Source: Tabrizicola sp.
Lineage (GTDB): Bacteria; Pseudomonadota; Alphaproteobacteria; Rhodobacterales; Rhodobacteraceae
DNA length: 64,000 nucleotides
Assembly: GCF_016793705.1 (NCBI RefSeq)
Contig: NZ_JAEULO010000031.1
Location: 30,511-94,510 of the forward strand
Direction: 5' to 3'
Shown here: positions 20,341 to 29,634 of the stretch, piece after piece
Numbering within the stretch: the stretch's first letter is position 1
How the letters are laid out: the number at the start of each line of letters is the position of its first letter
Notes under the pieces: model-generated
The model's database searches: none
What the model was told of the DNA's origin: nothing
What the model saw: the letters and a program-made list of their open reading frames with translations, nothing else
Made by a program: the position numbers and the translations under genes

Positions 20341-21330
20341 TCACTTCGCTGCGGCGCGGGCCGCAGCCAGCCAGGAATCGTAGTCGGCCTGGTGCGCGGC
20401 GATCCATTCGTCGGCGTGGCGTTGCAGGTCTTCGGGCTTGTCCTCGCCCTTGGAAATGCGCAGTGCCTCGGCCGAGACGTCGTTGATGTCGATCTTGGCC
20501 GCTTCGAACAGCGCCTTGGCAGCCGGGTTGGCTTCCAGGAAGTCGTTGCGCGCCACGACGCGGATCGAGTCGACGGCGAAGCCCAGGTTCTTGCCGTTGA
20601 ACTCGGTGTTCGCGGTCGCGCCATCGGGCAGCGGGGTGCCTTCCGGAACCGACAGCCATTCGGCATCCTTGCCCGGGACCAGCTCACCGGCGACCCAGTA
20701 GGGAACCCAGGTGTAATAGAGGATCGACCCGCCGTTATCCTTGCGTGCCATCGCGTCGCCGATCATCGCCGGATAGGCGCCCTGGTTGTGCGAGACGGTG
20801 TCGCGCAAGCCAAGCGCATCGAGATGCGTCTCGATCACCCGCTCGCAGCCCCAGCCGGGGATACAGCCCGCAAGGTCGGCCTTGCCGTCGCCATCGGCGT
20901 CGAAGCGCTTGGCGATTTCCGGGTCCTTCAGCATCGACAGGTCGGTGACGCCCGCCTGGTAGCTGGCTTCATCAACCATGTAACCCTGGATCGCGCCGTC
21001 GATGTAGGTGCCGACCTTCGACATCACCGCATCGCCGCCGGCCTCCTGGAAGAAGGCGTCATGCAGCACGTCCCAGCTGACGGCCATGAAGTCCGCATCG
21101 CCCGCGCCGACCGCCAGGTGCATGGTCTGGTATTCGGCCTCGTTCGGGGTGGCGATGGTATAGCCCAGGTCTTCCAGCGCCTTGAACAGGATCAGGTGCT
21201 GCATGTGCTCCTCGATCTGCGTCGGCATGATCGGGCGCACGGTCACGCCCTCGCCGGGCTTGTCGGCGTCCTGCGCGAAGGCGGGGACCGCAAGGGCCAG
21301 CGCCAAAGCCGTGGTCATGAACAGTTTCAT
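20341..21330 (-). CDS. proX: Glycine betaine/proline betaine ABC transporter substrate-binding protein
   Basis: 329 residues. Signal peptide ending AVPAFAQD, then an OpuAC-type fold. Stretches close to E. coli ProX are visible: DADGDGKADLAGC, IPGWGCERVIE, HNQGAYPAMI and YYTWVPYWVAGELVPGKD, including the aromatic residues that cage the quaternary ammonium group. The disulfide-forming cysteines around the PGWGCE segment are retained. It follows proW by 21 bp and closes the proVWX operon. By family it binds glycine betaine or proline betaine; neighbours favour proline-type betaines. Confidence 0.93.
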   Translation of the reverse strand: MKLFMTTALALALAVPAFAQDADKPGEGVTVRPIMPTQIEEHMQHLILFKALEDLGYTIATPNEAEYQTMHLAVGAGDADFMAVSWDVLHDAFFQEAGGDAVMSKVGTYIDGAIQGYMVDEASYQAGVTDLSMLKDPEIAKRFDADGDGKADLAGCIPGWGCERVIETHLDALGLRDTVSHNQGAYPAMIGDAMARKDNGGSILYYTWVPYWVAGELVPGKDAEWLSVPEGTPLPDGATANTEFNGKNLGFAVDSIRVVARNDFLEANPAAKALFEAAKIDINDVSAEALRISKGEDKPEDLQRHADEWIAAHQADYDSWLAAARAAAK

Positions 21331-21351
21331 TCGGTGTCTCCCGGTTGGTTT

Positions 21352-22290
21352 TCAGGTGGTCTTCTTGAACATGGCGGTGATCAGGCCCACCGGCCCGGTC
21401 TCCCACCAATGGCGATGCCCGCGGTCCCGGCCCGACCGGCCAAGCCCCTGGGTGATCCGGTCCAGCACGATGGCCAGCATGACGATGCCGAGGCCGCCAA
21501 CGATGGCCTTGCCCGCATCCAGCCGCCCCATCGCCCGCAGCACTTCGTTGCCGAGCCCCTTGACGGAAATCATCGAGGCGATGACCACCATCGACAGGCT
21601 CAGCATGATTGTCTGGTTCAACCCGGCCAGAATGGTCGGCGTCGCCAGCGGCAGCTCGACCTTGCGCAGGATCTGCCCCGGCGAGGCCCCGAACGCCCGC
21701 GCCGCCTCCACCACGCTGGGGTTCACCCCCCGGATGCCAAGGCTGGTCAGCCGCACCAGCGGCGGCAGCGCGAAGATGATCGTCACGATCACGCCCGAGA
21801 CGTTGCCGATCCCGATCATCATCACGACCGGGACCAGATAGACGAAGGCCGGGATGGTCTGCATCGTATCCAGCACCGGCCGGATGAAGCCCTCGAACCG
21901 GTCGCTCTTGCCCGCCAGCACGCCCAAAGGTAGCCCGATCAGCACGCAGAGGATGACCGAGGCCACCACGATCGCCAGCGTCGTCATGGCGAGCCCCCAG
22001 GCCTCGGGTGCGAGCAGGCCGAGGATCACCAGACAGGCGCCCACCACGATGGCCCCACGCCGCCCGGCGGCCTGCCAGGCGATCAGCACCAGCACGACCA
22101 GCATCGCCATCGGCGGCGTCGCCTGCAAAGCGCTCTCGATCCCGACGATCACCGTTTCGAAGAACCGCTTGATCGGCTGGATCATCTCGCGGTTCGAAAT
22201 CGCCCATTGCTTGATGCCATCGGCCCAGGACGCGATGCCCAGGTCGATCGAAGCGAAGGGGTTCAGCCAGTTGAAACCTTCGTCCGCCAT
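21352..22290 (-). CDS. proW: Betaine ABC transporter permease
   Basis: About 312 residues. Long soluble N-terminal segment (1-55) as in E. coli ProW, then membrane helices with the EAA loop VNPSVVEAARAFGASPGQIL and the family stretch QTIPAFVYLVPVVMMIGIG. The ATG at 22290 overlaps the proV stop (TGATG); a GTG one codon earlier is possible. It forms the inner-membrane channel of the importer. Confidence 0.93.
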   Translation of the reverse strand: MADEGFNWLNPFASIDLGIASWADGIKQWAISNREMIQPIKRFFETVIVGIESALQATPPMAMLVVLVLIAWQAAGRRGAIVVGACLVILGLLAPEAWGLAMTTLAIVVASVILCVLIGLPLGVLAGKSDRFEGFIRPVLDTMQTIPAFVYLVPVVMMIGIGNVSGVIVTIIFALPPLVRLTSLGIRGVNPSVVEAARAFGASPGQILRKVELPLATPTILAGLNQTIMLSLSMVVIASMISVKGLGNEVLRAMGRLDAGKAIVGGLGIVMLAIVLDRITQGLGRSGRDRGHRHWWETGPVGLITAMFKKTT

Positions 22291-23360
22291 CACGCAGCCC
22301 TCTCTTCGTCACGTCCCTGGATGCCGCGTAGAAGCGCGCGCTTCGTCACCACGCCCACCGGCTGGCCTTCGGCCGCGATCAGGATCGGGTGATCCGTCCC
22401 CACCGCCAGGTCGACCAACTCGTTCAGGTTCATCTCGGGCTTGCCCACCGGCCAGCCGCCCGTCTCCTGCGGGCCCTGCGCCTGCACATAAGCGGCGAAG
22501 GGCTGCATGATCCGCGCCGCTGTCACCAGGTCCAGCTTGGAGATTCCGGCCACGAAATCAGCCACATAATCATCTGCAGGCTGGGTGACGATCTCCTCGG
22601 GAGTGCCGATCTGCACCAGCACCCCGTCCTTCATGATCGCGATCCGGTCGCCGATGCGGATCGCCTCGTCCAAGTCATGCGTGATGAAGATCGTGGTCTT
22701 GTGCAGTTCCGCCGACAGCTCCATGAACGTGCCCTGCAACTGCCGCCGGATCAGCGGGTCCAAGGCACTGAAGGGTTCGTCCATCAGCAGGATCGTCGGG
22801 TCCGCCGCCAGCGCCCGGGCCAGGCCCACCCGCTGCTGCATCCCGCCCGAAAGCTCGTCAGGGTATTTCCGGTCCCAGCCGGTCAGGTCCACCATGTCGA
22901 TGGCCTTCGCCGCCACCTTGGCCCGCTCGGTCTCGGACACGCCGCGCACTTCCAGCGAGAAGGCTACATTGTCGCGCACTGTCCGGTGCGGCATCAGCGC
23001 CATCGCCTGAAACACCATGCCGATCTTTTCCGCGCGAAGTTTGCGCAGCGTTTCGGCATTCATCGCGTTAACGTTCTGCCCCTCGATGAACACCGTGCCC
23101 GAGGTCGGCTCGATCAGCCGGTTGATGTGGCGGATCAGCGTCGATTTCCCCGACCCCGACAGCCCCATGATGCAGAAGATCTCGCCCCGCCCCACGCTGA
23201 AGCTCGCGTCCTGCACCCCGACGACGCAATCGAACTCTTCACGGATATCCTTTTTTGACAGGCCCTTCGACCGCACGGCCTCCATCGCCTGACGCGACCT
23301 GTCACCGAAAATCTTCCAGATCCCCTCGCAGCGGATCACGTCCTCACGGGCATCAGCCAT
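22290..23360 (-). CDS. proV: Betaine ABC transporter ATP-binding protein
   Basis: 356 residues from the ATG at 23360, which follows a GGGGGAGAG ribosome site. ATPase core with GLSGSGKSTLI, LSGGMQQRVGLARAL and DEPFSALDP; an extra N-terminal region with KGLSKKDI is typical of ProV/OpuAA. The C-terminal 90 residues form a short CBS-like part (about 270-350), which in ProV senses ionic strength, though only one CBS repeat is evident. First gene of proVWX, divergent from the gntR-led operon. Confidence 0.93.
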   Translation of the reverse strand: MADAREDVIRCEGIWKIFGDRSRQAMEAVRSKGLSKKDIREEFDCVVGVQDASFSVGRGEIFCIMGLSGSGKSTLIRHINRLIEPTSGTVFIEGQNVNAMNAETLRKLRAEKIGMVFQAMALMPHRTVRDNVAFSLEVRGVSETERAKVAAKAIDMVDLTGWDRKYPDELSGGMQQRVGLARALAADPTILLMDEPFSALDPLIRRQLQGTFMELSAELHKTTIFITHDLDEAIRIGDRIAIMKDGVLVQIGTPEEIVTQPADDYVADFVAGISKLDLVTAARIMQPFAAYVQAQGPQETGGWPVGKPEMNLNELVDLAVGTDHPILIAAEGQPVGVVTKRALLRGIQGRDEERAA

Positions 23361-23407
23361 GCAGAATCTCTCCCCCCGGTTTCCAGACTTCAACCACAAA
23401 ACTTTTC

Positions 23408-23437
23408 TGTAGACAATATGTATTTTATCCGACTACA
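23408..23437. promoter_or_regulatory. AT-rich divergent control region with TGTAG...CTACA inverted repeat
   Basis: The 136-bp gap between divergent proV and gntR has a locally AT-rich core. TGTAG (23408-23412) and CTACA (23433-23437) form an inverted repeat about 25 bp centre to centre. It is a reasonable place for binding of the GntR or GbdR-like regulator, but the repeat is short. Confidence 0.3.
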
Positions 23438-23496
23438 CAGACGGCAAGCTACCTGAGTCTCTGTGAAGACCGGCGAGATCAGGCAGGAGAGAACCC

Positions 23497-24219
23497 GTGG
23501 ACAGCGATTCCCGCAGCAAGAAGACGCAATGCATCGAGGACCTGCGCCGCCGGGTCCTGACCGAGGCATTGCAGCCGGGCATTTACCTGGACGAGGTGGA
23601 ACTCGCTGAAACCTACGGCATTTCCCGCCCGCCCCTGCGCGAGGTGCTGCGTCAGCTGGCGGGCGAAGGCTACCTCGTCCTGCACGAGAACCGCGGCGCG
23701 CAGGTCGCGCCGATGTCGCACAAGACGATGCGCAACTTCTTCGTCGCGGCGCCGATGATCTATGCGGCGACCACCCGCCTTGCGGCGGAGAACGCGACGC
23801 CCGCGCAGATCGTGAAGCTCAAGGAATGCCAATGGGCCTTTCGCCAGGCGATCAAGTCGGGCGATTCGGCGGAACGCGCGCTCGGGAACGAACGCTTCCA
23901 TTCCATCATCGGCGAAATGGCCGACAACGAATTCCTGATGCCCTCGTTGCGCCGCCTGCTGATCGACCACACCCGCATCGGGATGACCTTCTACAACCCC
24001 CGCAAGCTGCACCTCGCGCCCCAGCGCGAGCTTGCCGCCGACCAGCACGACCAGTTCATCGACCTGATCGAGGCTGGCGATGCCGACGCTGCCGGCGACC
24101 TCGCAGTCGCCCATTGGGAGCTTTCGCGCCAGCAGATCGAAAGCTTCGTTACTCCCGAAAGCATGACCATTCCACTTGGCCGCGCGCCAGGGCAGTCCGA
24201 AACACGAGGAGCCTCATGA
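23497..24219 (+). CDS. GntR-family regulator, FCD (FadR) subfamily
   Basis: 240 residues from a GTG start behind AGGCAGGAGAG. Winged helix-turn-helix at 10-75 (LAETYGISRPPLREVLRQLA) and an all-helical FCD ligand domain (about 85-225) with His residues (ERFHSIIGEM and LLIDHTRIGM) that usually bind a metal and an organic acid. It is the first gene of the operon with the DapA-like lyase, overlapping it by four bases (ATGA), so it very likely regulates that operon and perhaps divergent proVWX. Confidence 0.92.
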   Translation: MDSDSRSKKTQCIEDLRRRVLTEALQPGIYLDEVELAETYGISRPPLREVLRQLAGEGYLVLHENRGAQVAPMSHKTMRNFFVAAPMIYAATTRLAAENATPAQIVKLKECQWAFRQAIKSGDSAERALGNERFHSIIGEMADNEFLMPSLRRLLIDHTRIGMTFYNPRKLHLAPQRELAADQHDQFIDLIEAGDADAAGDLAVAHWELSRQQIESFVTPESMTIPLGRAPGQSETRGAS

Positions 24220-25118
24220 AATTCGAAGGCATCTATACACCCGCCATCACACCGCATCGTGAGGATGGGTCCATCGACCGCGACGCATTCGTCGCCCAGC
24301 TGGAATATCTGATCGCGCAGGGCGTCCACGGCATCATCAACGGCGGCTCGACCGGGGAATACTACGCCCAGTCGATGCAGGAACGGCTGGAGATGGCCTC
24401 CCTCGCCCGCGATGTCACCAAAGGCCGCACGCATCTGATGGTCGGCACCGTGGCGATCCGGCTGGAGGACTCGATCACCATGGCCGAACACGCGGCCAAG
24501 ATCGGGGCCGATTCGATCCTCGTCGGCTCGCCGCCCTATTCGGTTCCGACCGAACAGGAAAACGCCTTGAACGCGCTGGCCATCGACCGCGCCGCCGATC
24601 TGCCGATCATGCTCTACAACTACCCGGGCCGGATGGGCATCAACATGGGCGAGGAGTTTCTCGACCGTGTCGGCCGGTCCGCCAACTTCGCGGCCATCAA
24701 GGAATCCTCGGGCGATATCAACCGGGTGCACCTTCTCGCCCGCGACTACCCGCATATCCAGATGTCCTGCGGCATGGACGACCAGGCGCTGGAATTCTTC
24801 GCCTGGGGCGCGCGCAGCTGGGTCTGCGGTGGCTCGAACTTCCTGCCCGCCGAACACCTCGCCCTCTACAAGGCCTGCGCGGTGGAGGGCAACTTCGACA
24901 AGGGCCGCCGGATCATGTCGGCGCTGATGCCGCTGATGCGGGTGCTGGAACAGGGAGGAAAGTTCATCCAGTGCATCAAGCACGGCTGCGAGATGATGGG
25001 CCAGTACGCCGGCCCCCCGCGCCCCCCGCTCAAAGGCCTGAACAAGGACGACAAGCGCCAGCTGGAACAGACCGTGCGCGTCCTCAAGACCACCATCGCC
25101 CAGATCGTTGCGGAGTAA
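24216..25118 (+). CDS. Dihydrodipicolinate synthase/N-acetylneuraminate lyase family protein (possible 1-pyrroline-4-hydroxy-2-carboxylate deaminase)
   Basis: 300 residues, a DapA-type TIM barrel with Schiff-base Lys162 (AAIKESSGD), Tyr134 (LYNYPGR) and a GGSTGEYY loop at 43-50 in place of the GTTGE of true DapA. It is therefore a catabolic family member, not lysine biosynthesis. In hydroxyproline and hydroxyproline-betaine pathways a DapA-family enzyme opens and deaminates pyrroline-4-hydroxy-2-carboxylate to 2-oxoglutarate semialdehyde; the aldehyde dehydrogenase 3 bp downstream and HpbD nearby fit that. The precise reaction is inferred from context. Confidence 0.8.
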   Translation: MKFEGIYTPAITPHREDGSIDRDAFVAQLEYLIAQGVHGIINGGSTGEYYAQSMQERLEMASLARDVTKGRTHLMVGTVAIRLEDSITMAEHAAKIGADSILVGSPPYSVPTEQENALNALAIDRAADLPIMLYNYPGRMGINMGEEFLDRVGRSANFAAIKESSGDINRVHLLARDYPHIQMSCGMDDQALEFFAWGARSWVCGGSNFLPAEHLALYKACAVEGNFDKGRRIMSALMPLMRVLEQGGKFIQCIKHGCEMMGQYAGPPRPPLKGLNKDDKRQLEQTVRVLKTTIAQIVAE

Positions 25119-25121
25119 GCC

Positions 25122-26615
25122 ATGAGCCTCCTGACCACCGAAGAATACAAGGCCATCGCCGCCGGTCTCTCCTTCCCGACGACCGCCTTCATCGACGGCC
25201 ACTTCCGCCCCGCAATCAGCGGCAAGACCTTCGACACGCTGAACCCCGCCACCGGCGCAGTGCTGGCCAAGGTCGCCGCCTGTGGCCCCGAGGATGTGGA
25301 CCTCGCCGTCCAGAAAGCCCGCGACGCCTTCGAGGATGGCCGCTGGTCGCGCCTGCACCCGAAGGAACGCAAGGAAACGCTCATCAAGCTGGCGAAGCTG
25401 GTGAAGCGCAACGCCCGCGAACTCGCTGTGCTGGAATCGCTCGACTCAGGGAAAACGATCTACGACTGCGAACAGGTCGATGTGCCGGAAACCATCAACT
25501 GCCTGACCTGGCACGCCGAGCTGATCGACAAGATCTACGACCAGGTCGCCCCGGCCAGTGACAACCACATCGCCATGATCGTCCGCGAACCCGTGGGCGT
25601 CGTCGGCCTCGTCCTGCCCTGGAACTTCCCCCTCCTGATGCTCGCCTGGAAGATCGGCCCCGCCTTGGCCGCCGGCTGCTCGGTCATCGTCAAACCCGCC
25701 GAGGAAACCCCCCTCACCACCCTCCGCATGGCCGAACTGGCGATGGAGGCCGGCATCCCGCCCGGCGTCTTCAACGTCGTCCCCGGCGCCGGCCCCGACG
25801 TGGGCGAACCTATCGGTCGCCACATGGACATCGACGCCGTCTCCTTCACCGGCTCGACCGAAACCGGCCGCCGCTTCCTGCGCTATGCCGCCGAATCCAA
25901 TCTCAAGGAAGTCACCCTTGAAATGGGCGGCAAGAACCCCGCCGTGGTCCTCGATGATGCCGAGAACATCGACCGTGTCGCCGCCCATATCGTCAACGGC
26001 GCCTTCTGGAACATGGGCGAGAATTGCTCCGCCTCGTCCCGCCTGATCGTGCAGAAGGGCATCAAGGACGAACTTCTGAAACGCATCGTCGCCCATACCC
26101 GCGAATGGCCGATGGGCGACCCTCTCGACCCGACCAACCGCGTCGGCGCGCTTGTCTCGAAGGCGCATTTCGACAAGGTGGCCAGCTACCTCGACAAAGG
26201 CCCGAAAGTCATCCTCGGCGGCAAGGCCGAAAAGGGTTTCGTCGAACCCACCATCCTCGACACCCCTCGCGACGCGAAGCAGGCGAAGGAAGAAATCTTC
26301 GGCCCCGTCCTCTCCGTCCTCACCGTCGACAGCTTCGACGAGGCCATTGCGTTGGCCAACGACACCGAATACGGCCTCGCCGCCAGTATCTTCACCGCCA
26401 ACGTCAAGCGCGCGCTCCGCGGCGCCCGCGCGCTGCGCGCCGGGACCGTCACCGTGAACTCCTTCGGCGAGGGCGACATCTCCACCCCCTTCGGCGGCTT
26501 CAAGCAATCGGGGTTCGGTGGCCGCGACAACGGCATCCACGCCCATGACCAGTACACTCAGGTCAAGACGATCTGGGTCGACCTCGCCGACGACGCGGAC
26601 GAAGCCGTCGGCTGA
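25122..26615 (+). CDS. NAD(P)-dependent aldehyde dehydrogenase (possible 2-oxoglutarate semialdehyde dehydrogenase)
   Basis: 497 residues, full-length ALDH. Catalytic Cys302 (GENCSASSR), general base Glu267 (LEMGGKNP) and Asn168 (LPWNFP) are intact. Overall it resembles the PuuC/BetB-like group. The gene lies 3 bp after the DapA-like gene and 2 bp before the P5C-reductase-like gene. If the lyase makes 2-oxoglutarate semialdehyde, this enzyme would oxidise it to 2-oxoglutarate; the alternative is a betaine or amino-aldehyde substrate. Confidence 0.88.
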   Translation: MSLLTTEEYKAIAAGLSFPTTAFIDGHFRPAISGKTFDTLNPATGAVLAKVAACGPEDVDLAVQKARDAFEDGRWSRLHPKERKETLIKLAKLVKRNARELAVLESLDSGKTIYDCEQVDVPETINCLTWHAELIDKIYDQVAPASDNHIAMIVREPVGVVGLVLPWNFPLLMLAWKIGPALAAGCSVIVKPAEETPLTTLRMAELAMEAGIPPGVFNVVPGAGPDVGEPIGRHMDIDAVSFTGSTETGRRFLRYAAESNLKEVTLEMGGKNPAVVLDDAENIDRVAAHIVNGAFWNMGENCSASSRLIVQKGIKDELLKRIVAHTREWPMGDPLDPTNRVGALVSKAHFDKVASYLDKGPKVILGGKAEKGFVEPTILDTPRDAKQAKEEIFGPVLSVLTVDSFDEAIALANDTEYGLAASIFTANVKRALRGARALRAGTVTVNSFGEGDISTPFGGFKQSGFGGRDNGIHAHDQYTQVKTIWVDLADDADEAVG

Positions 26616-26617
26616 TC

Positions 26618-27382
26618 ATGCGCGTCGGGTTCCTCGGCACCGGAGAGATCACCGCCGCCATGGTGCGCGGCCTGAAAGGCCAGGGTCACAGGATCCTGGT
26701 CTCGCCCCGCAACGCCGCCATGGCCGCGACCCTCGCCGCCGAAGTGCCCGAAGTCGCCATCGCCCCCAACGAACAGGTGGTAGAGGGGTCCGATGTGGTC
26801 TTCCTCTGCCTCCTCGCCCGCGTGGCAGCCGAGGTTCTCCCCAGCCTTCCCTTCCGCGCGGGCCAATCCGTCATCTCGGTCATGGTCGACGCCCCCCTCG
26901 CCACCCTGCGCACCCTTTGCGCCCCCGCAACCGACATCGCCATCACCATTCCGCTCCCTCCGATCACCACCGGCGGCTGCCCGCTGCCGGTCTACCCGGC
27001 CTCCCCTGCGCTCGACGCCCTTTTCGGCGAGAAGAACCTGATCCTGCCGCAACCCTTCGAGGCCGCCCTCAACGCCCATCTCGGCGCCTCGGCCCTCTGC
27101 TCGCCGATCCTCGACCAGCTCCTCACCGCGACCGAATGGCTGGCCGGTCACACCGGCAACCCCGCCGCTGCCGAGGCCTATATCGCCGCCATGATCCGCG
27201 GCTACCTGCCCGAGCGCGCGGCAGAGGGCGACCTTGCCGAGGCACTGAAAAAGCTTTCCACCGAAGGCGGCCTCAACGCCACCTTGCGCGCGGCGATGGC
27301 GCCTGCGAAAGAATCGCTCCGCCAAGGCCTGACCGCATTCCACAGCCGCCTCGGGCTGGATGATCCCAAAGGACGGACATGA
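26618..27382 (+). CDS. Pyrroline-5-carboxylate reductase-like NAD(P)-binding protein
   Basis: 254 residues. Rossmann start MRVGFLGTGEITAAMVRGL and the ProC-like SVMVDAPLATLRTL / ITIPLPPITTGGCPLPV pattern, where ProC normally has a P-N-TP motif. The C-terminal helical domain is shorter and diverged, so it is not a standard proline-biosynthesis ProC. It overlaps the FAD oxidoreductase gene by four bases and is embedded in a cyclic-amine catabolic operon; reduction of a cyclic imine is a sensible guess, but the substrate is unknown. Confidence 0.7.
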   Translation: MRVGFLGTGEITAAMVRGLKGQGHRILVSPRNAAMAATLAAEVPEVAIAPNEQVVEGSDVVFLCLLARVAAEVLPSLPFRAGQSVISVMVDAPLATLRTLCAPATDIAITIPLPPITTGGCPLPVYPASPALDALFGEKNLILPQPFEAALNAHLGASALCSPILDQLLTATEWLAGHTGNPAAAEAYIAAMIRGYLPERAAEGDLAEALKKLSTEGGLNATLRAAMAPAKESLRQGLTAFHSRLGLDDPKGRT

Positions 27383-28719
27383 CCGCCTTCACCGCCCGCC
27401 GCACCCCCGTCCACAAGGGCCCCGCCGCCTGGTCGGCCATCCTGCCCGGCCAGCCCGCCCCGGTCAGCCTTCCCGGCAACCAGACCGCCGACGTCGCCAT
27501 CATCGGCGGCGGCTTCGCGGGTCTTTCCGCCGCCCGCCGGTTGCGCCAGCTGGACCCGACGCTCAAGGTCGCCGTCCTCGAAGCCTCCCGCCTCGCCGAA
27601 GGTGCCTCGGGCCGCAATTCCGGCTTCATGATCGACCTGCCGCACGAGCTTACCTCCGACGATTACGCGGGTCACGGCGACGACCGCGGCATGATCGCGC
27701 TGAACCGCCAGGCCATCGCCTTCGCCAAGGGCGCGGTGCAGGACTACGGCATCGCTCCTGCCTATTTCGACCCCATCGGCAAGGTGAACGGCGCGGCCTC
27801 CGCCACCGCCGATGCGCTGAATCGCAGCTACGCCGACCACCTCACCTCGCTTGGCGAGCCGAACGAACGCCTTGACGCGCAGGGCATGGCCGACCTCACC
27901 GGCAGCCGCCACTATGTCTCCGGCCTCTACACCCCCGGCACGGTGATGCTGCAACCCGCAGGCTTCATCCGCGGCTTCGGCGAAGGCCTCCGCGCCGTTG
28001 GCACCGGCGTCTGGGAGAACAGCCCCGTCACCGCCTTCAGCCGCTCCGGCAGCGGCTGGGCCGTCACCACCGCCAAGGGCACCGTCAGTGCAGGCAAGGT
28101 GATCCTCGCCAACAACGGCCATCTCGAAAGCTTCGGCTTCGCGAGAGACAGGCTGATGCACGTCTTCCTCTACGCCTCGATGACGGTGGACCTGCCCCCC
28201 GAGACGCTGAAGCAGCTCGGCGGCCAGCCCCGCTGGGGCGTCACGCCCTCCGACCCGATGGGCACCACCATGCGCCGGATCGACACCGCCCTTGGCGGCA
28301 ACCGCATCATCACCCGCACCTGCGCCAGCTTCCTGCCCGGGATGGAGCCTTCCGACGCCACACTGAGACGCACCGCCACCGTCCACCGCCAGAAATTCGC
28401 CGACCGCTACCCCGCGCTTCGGGACGTGAAGCAGGAATACACCTGGGCCGGGCACCTCTGCCTGACCCGCAACGCCGTCTCCATCGCGCGCGAGCTGGAA
28501 CCGGGCCTTTACGCCGCCACCGTCTGCAACGGCCTCGGCACCGCGCGGAGCACCCTCACCGGCATCGCCGCCGCCGAACTGGCGATGGGCCAGGAAACCG
28601 ACGCCACCCGCCATTTCGCCGCCGAGGCCCAGCCCAGCAAACTCCCCCCGAAACCCTTCTCCACCCTTGGCGCGAATATCTTCCTGCGCTTCAAGGAATG
28701 GCGCGCCGGGGCGGAATGA
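27379..28719 (+). CDS. FAD-dependent amine/D-amino acid oxidoreductase (DAO family)
   Basis: 446 residues with the dinucleotide motif DVAIIGGGFAGLSAARRL (about 39-56), an EGASGRNSGFM segment typical of PuuB/DadA/SoxA-like oxidoreductases, and a C-terminal FAD-binding loop NGLGTARSTLTG. It is the last gene of the gntR operon. In a hydroxyproline-betaine pathway such an enzyme could oxidise N-methyl- or free cis-4-hydroxy-D-proline to the pyrroline; a gamma-glutamyl-polyamine oxidase role is the alternative. Confidence 0.83.
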   Translation: MTAFTARRTPVHKGPAAWSAILPGQPAPVSLPGNQTADVAIIGGGFAGLSAARRLRQLDPTLKVAVLEASRLAEGASGRNSGFMIDLPHELTSDDYAGHGDDRGMIALNRQAIAFAKGAVQDYGIAPAYFDPIGKVNGAASATADALNRSYADHLTSLGEPNERLDAQGMADLTGSRHYVSGLYTPGTVMLQPAGFIRGFGEGLRAVGTGVWENSPVTAFSRSGSGWAVTTAKGTVSAGKVILANNGHLESFGFARDRLMHVFLYASMTVDLPPETLKQLGGQPRWGVTPSDPMGTTMRRIDTALGGNRIITRTCASFLPGMEPSDATLRRTATVHRQKFADRYPALRDVKQEYTWAGHLCLTRNAVSIARELEPGLYAATVCNGLGTARSTLTGIAAAELAMGQETDATRHFAAEAQPSKLPPKPFSTLGANIFLRFKEWRAGAE

Positions 28720-28794
28720 ACCGTCGCGATCAACCCAGATCGCCCTCGGCGAGCGGCCCAGAAACCGCCAATAGCCCCTCCCCGCGACCCGCAG

Positions 28795-28820
28795 GGTGCG
28801 TGATTTCACGCACCTTCCTT
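28795..28820 (+). terminator. Hairpin terminator after the gntR-led operon
   Basis: GGTGCGTG (28795-28802) pairs perfectly with CACGCACC (28807-28814) around a 4-nt loop, followed by TTCCTTT. It lies 76 bp after the FAD oxidoreductase stop. Confidence 0.65.
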
Positions 28821-28890
28821 TCGCCTGCATTCCTTGTCAAACGGTTAACGCCCACGCGCAAGCCATTGATTTCGCGCAGTCGGATTTTTT

Positions 28891-28903
28891 GTCCACCGTG
28901 GAC
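28891..28903. repeat. Perfect 13-bp palindrome GTCCACCGTGGAC between convergent operons
   Basis: Arms of six bases around a single C, only 2 bp from the 3' end of the first SDR gene, with a run of six T residues just before it on the plus strand. Not a good terminator for the minus-strand genes because the following bases on that strand are A residues. Role unknown. Confidence 0.35.
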
Positions 28904-28905
28904 AC

Positions 28906-29634
28906 TCACGGCAGCGACAGCTTCGCCATCCGTCCGCCGTCTACCGTCCAGACCTGCCCGGTGACGAACCCCGCCTCCTCGGAGGCCAGCCAGGCCACCA
29001 GCGCCGCCACCTCCTCCGGCCGCCCGGTTCGCCCGACCGGATGGATCTTCCCGATGTTCGCCCGGAACCCCACCGGATCCGGCATCCCCTCGACGAAGGC
29101 CTCGTTCAACTCGGTGTCGATCCATCCCGGAGCCACCGCATTGCACCGCACCTCCCGCGAGTGATCGACGGCAACGGCCCGGGTCAGCCCGTGCAGCCCG
29201 GCCTTCGAGGCACAGTAGGCCGCATGGGTCGGGTTCGACCCCAGCCCCTCGATGCTGCCGATGTTGACGATGCTGCCCCGGACCGCCCGCAGATGCGGCA
29301 GCGCCGCCTTGATCAGCAGGAACGGCGCGGTCAGGTTCACCCGCAGCGTCCGCTCCCAGTCGGCAAGGCTCATCTCCTCGACCCCCGCCTCCTGCATGAT
29401 CCCGGCGTTGTTGACCAGCACGTCCAGCCGCCCGGCCCGCCCGACGACCTCTCCCACCGCCGCCGCCGGGGCCGCAGCATCGGAGAAGTCCGCCTCGATC
29501 CCCTCGAACTCGGCATCCGACCCGCGCTGCGCGGTGAAGACCCGTGCCCCCTCCGAGGCCAGCCTCCGGGCAATCGCCTGCCCGATCCCCGACCGCCCGC
29601 CCGTGACCAGGGCCACCTTGCCGTCGAACCTCAT
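28906..29634 (-). CDS. Short-chain dehydrogenase/reductase (SDR) 1
   Basis: 242 residues, classical SDR: cofactor motif TGGRSGIG (11-18), NNAG (75-78), catalytic Ser127, Tyr140 and Lys144 (YCASK). After the second strand it reads TAQRG, with Arg rather than Asp at the ribose-binding spot, hinting at NADP(H) preference. Start is the ATG at 29634, overlapping the stop of SDR 2 by four bases. Last gene of the minus-strand set that includes hpbD. The substrate is unknown; SDRs are not part of the hydroxyproline-betaine route I know. Confidence 0.9.
   Translation of the reverse strand: MRFDGKVALVTGGRSGIGQAIARRLASEGARVFTAQRGSDAEFEGIEADFSDAAAPAAAVGEVVGRAGRLDVLVNNAGIMQEAGVEEMSLADWERTLRVNLTAPFLLIKAALPHLRAVRGSIVNIGSIEGLGSNPTHAAYCASKAGLHGLTRAVAVDHSREVRCNAVAPGWIDTELNEAFVEGMPDPVGFRANIGKIHPVGRTGRPEEVAALVAWLASEEAGFVTGQVWTVDGGRMAKLSLP

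Noticed and set aside
24216-25118. Biosynthetic dihydrodipicolinate synthase (dapA)
   Set aside because: The GTTGE loop is GGSTGEYY and the gene sits in a catabolic operon under a GntR regulator, so lysine synthesis is unlikely.
26618-27382. Proline biosynthetic ProC
   Set aside because: Length and motifs differ from standard ProC and the neighbours are catabolic.
28891-28903. GTCCACCGTGGAC as a terminator for the SDR operon
   Set aside because: On the minus strand it is followed by A residues rather than T residues.
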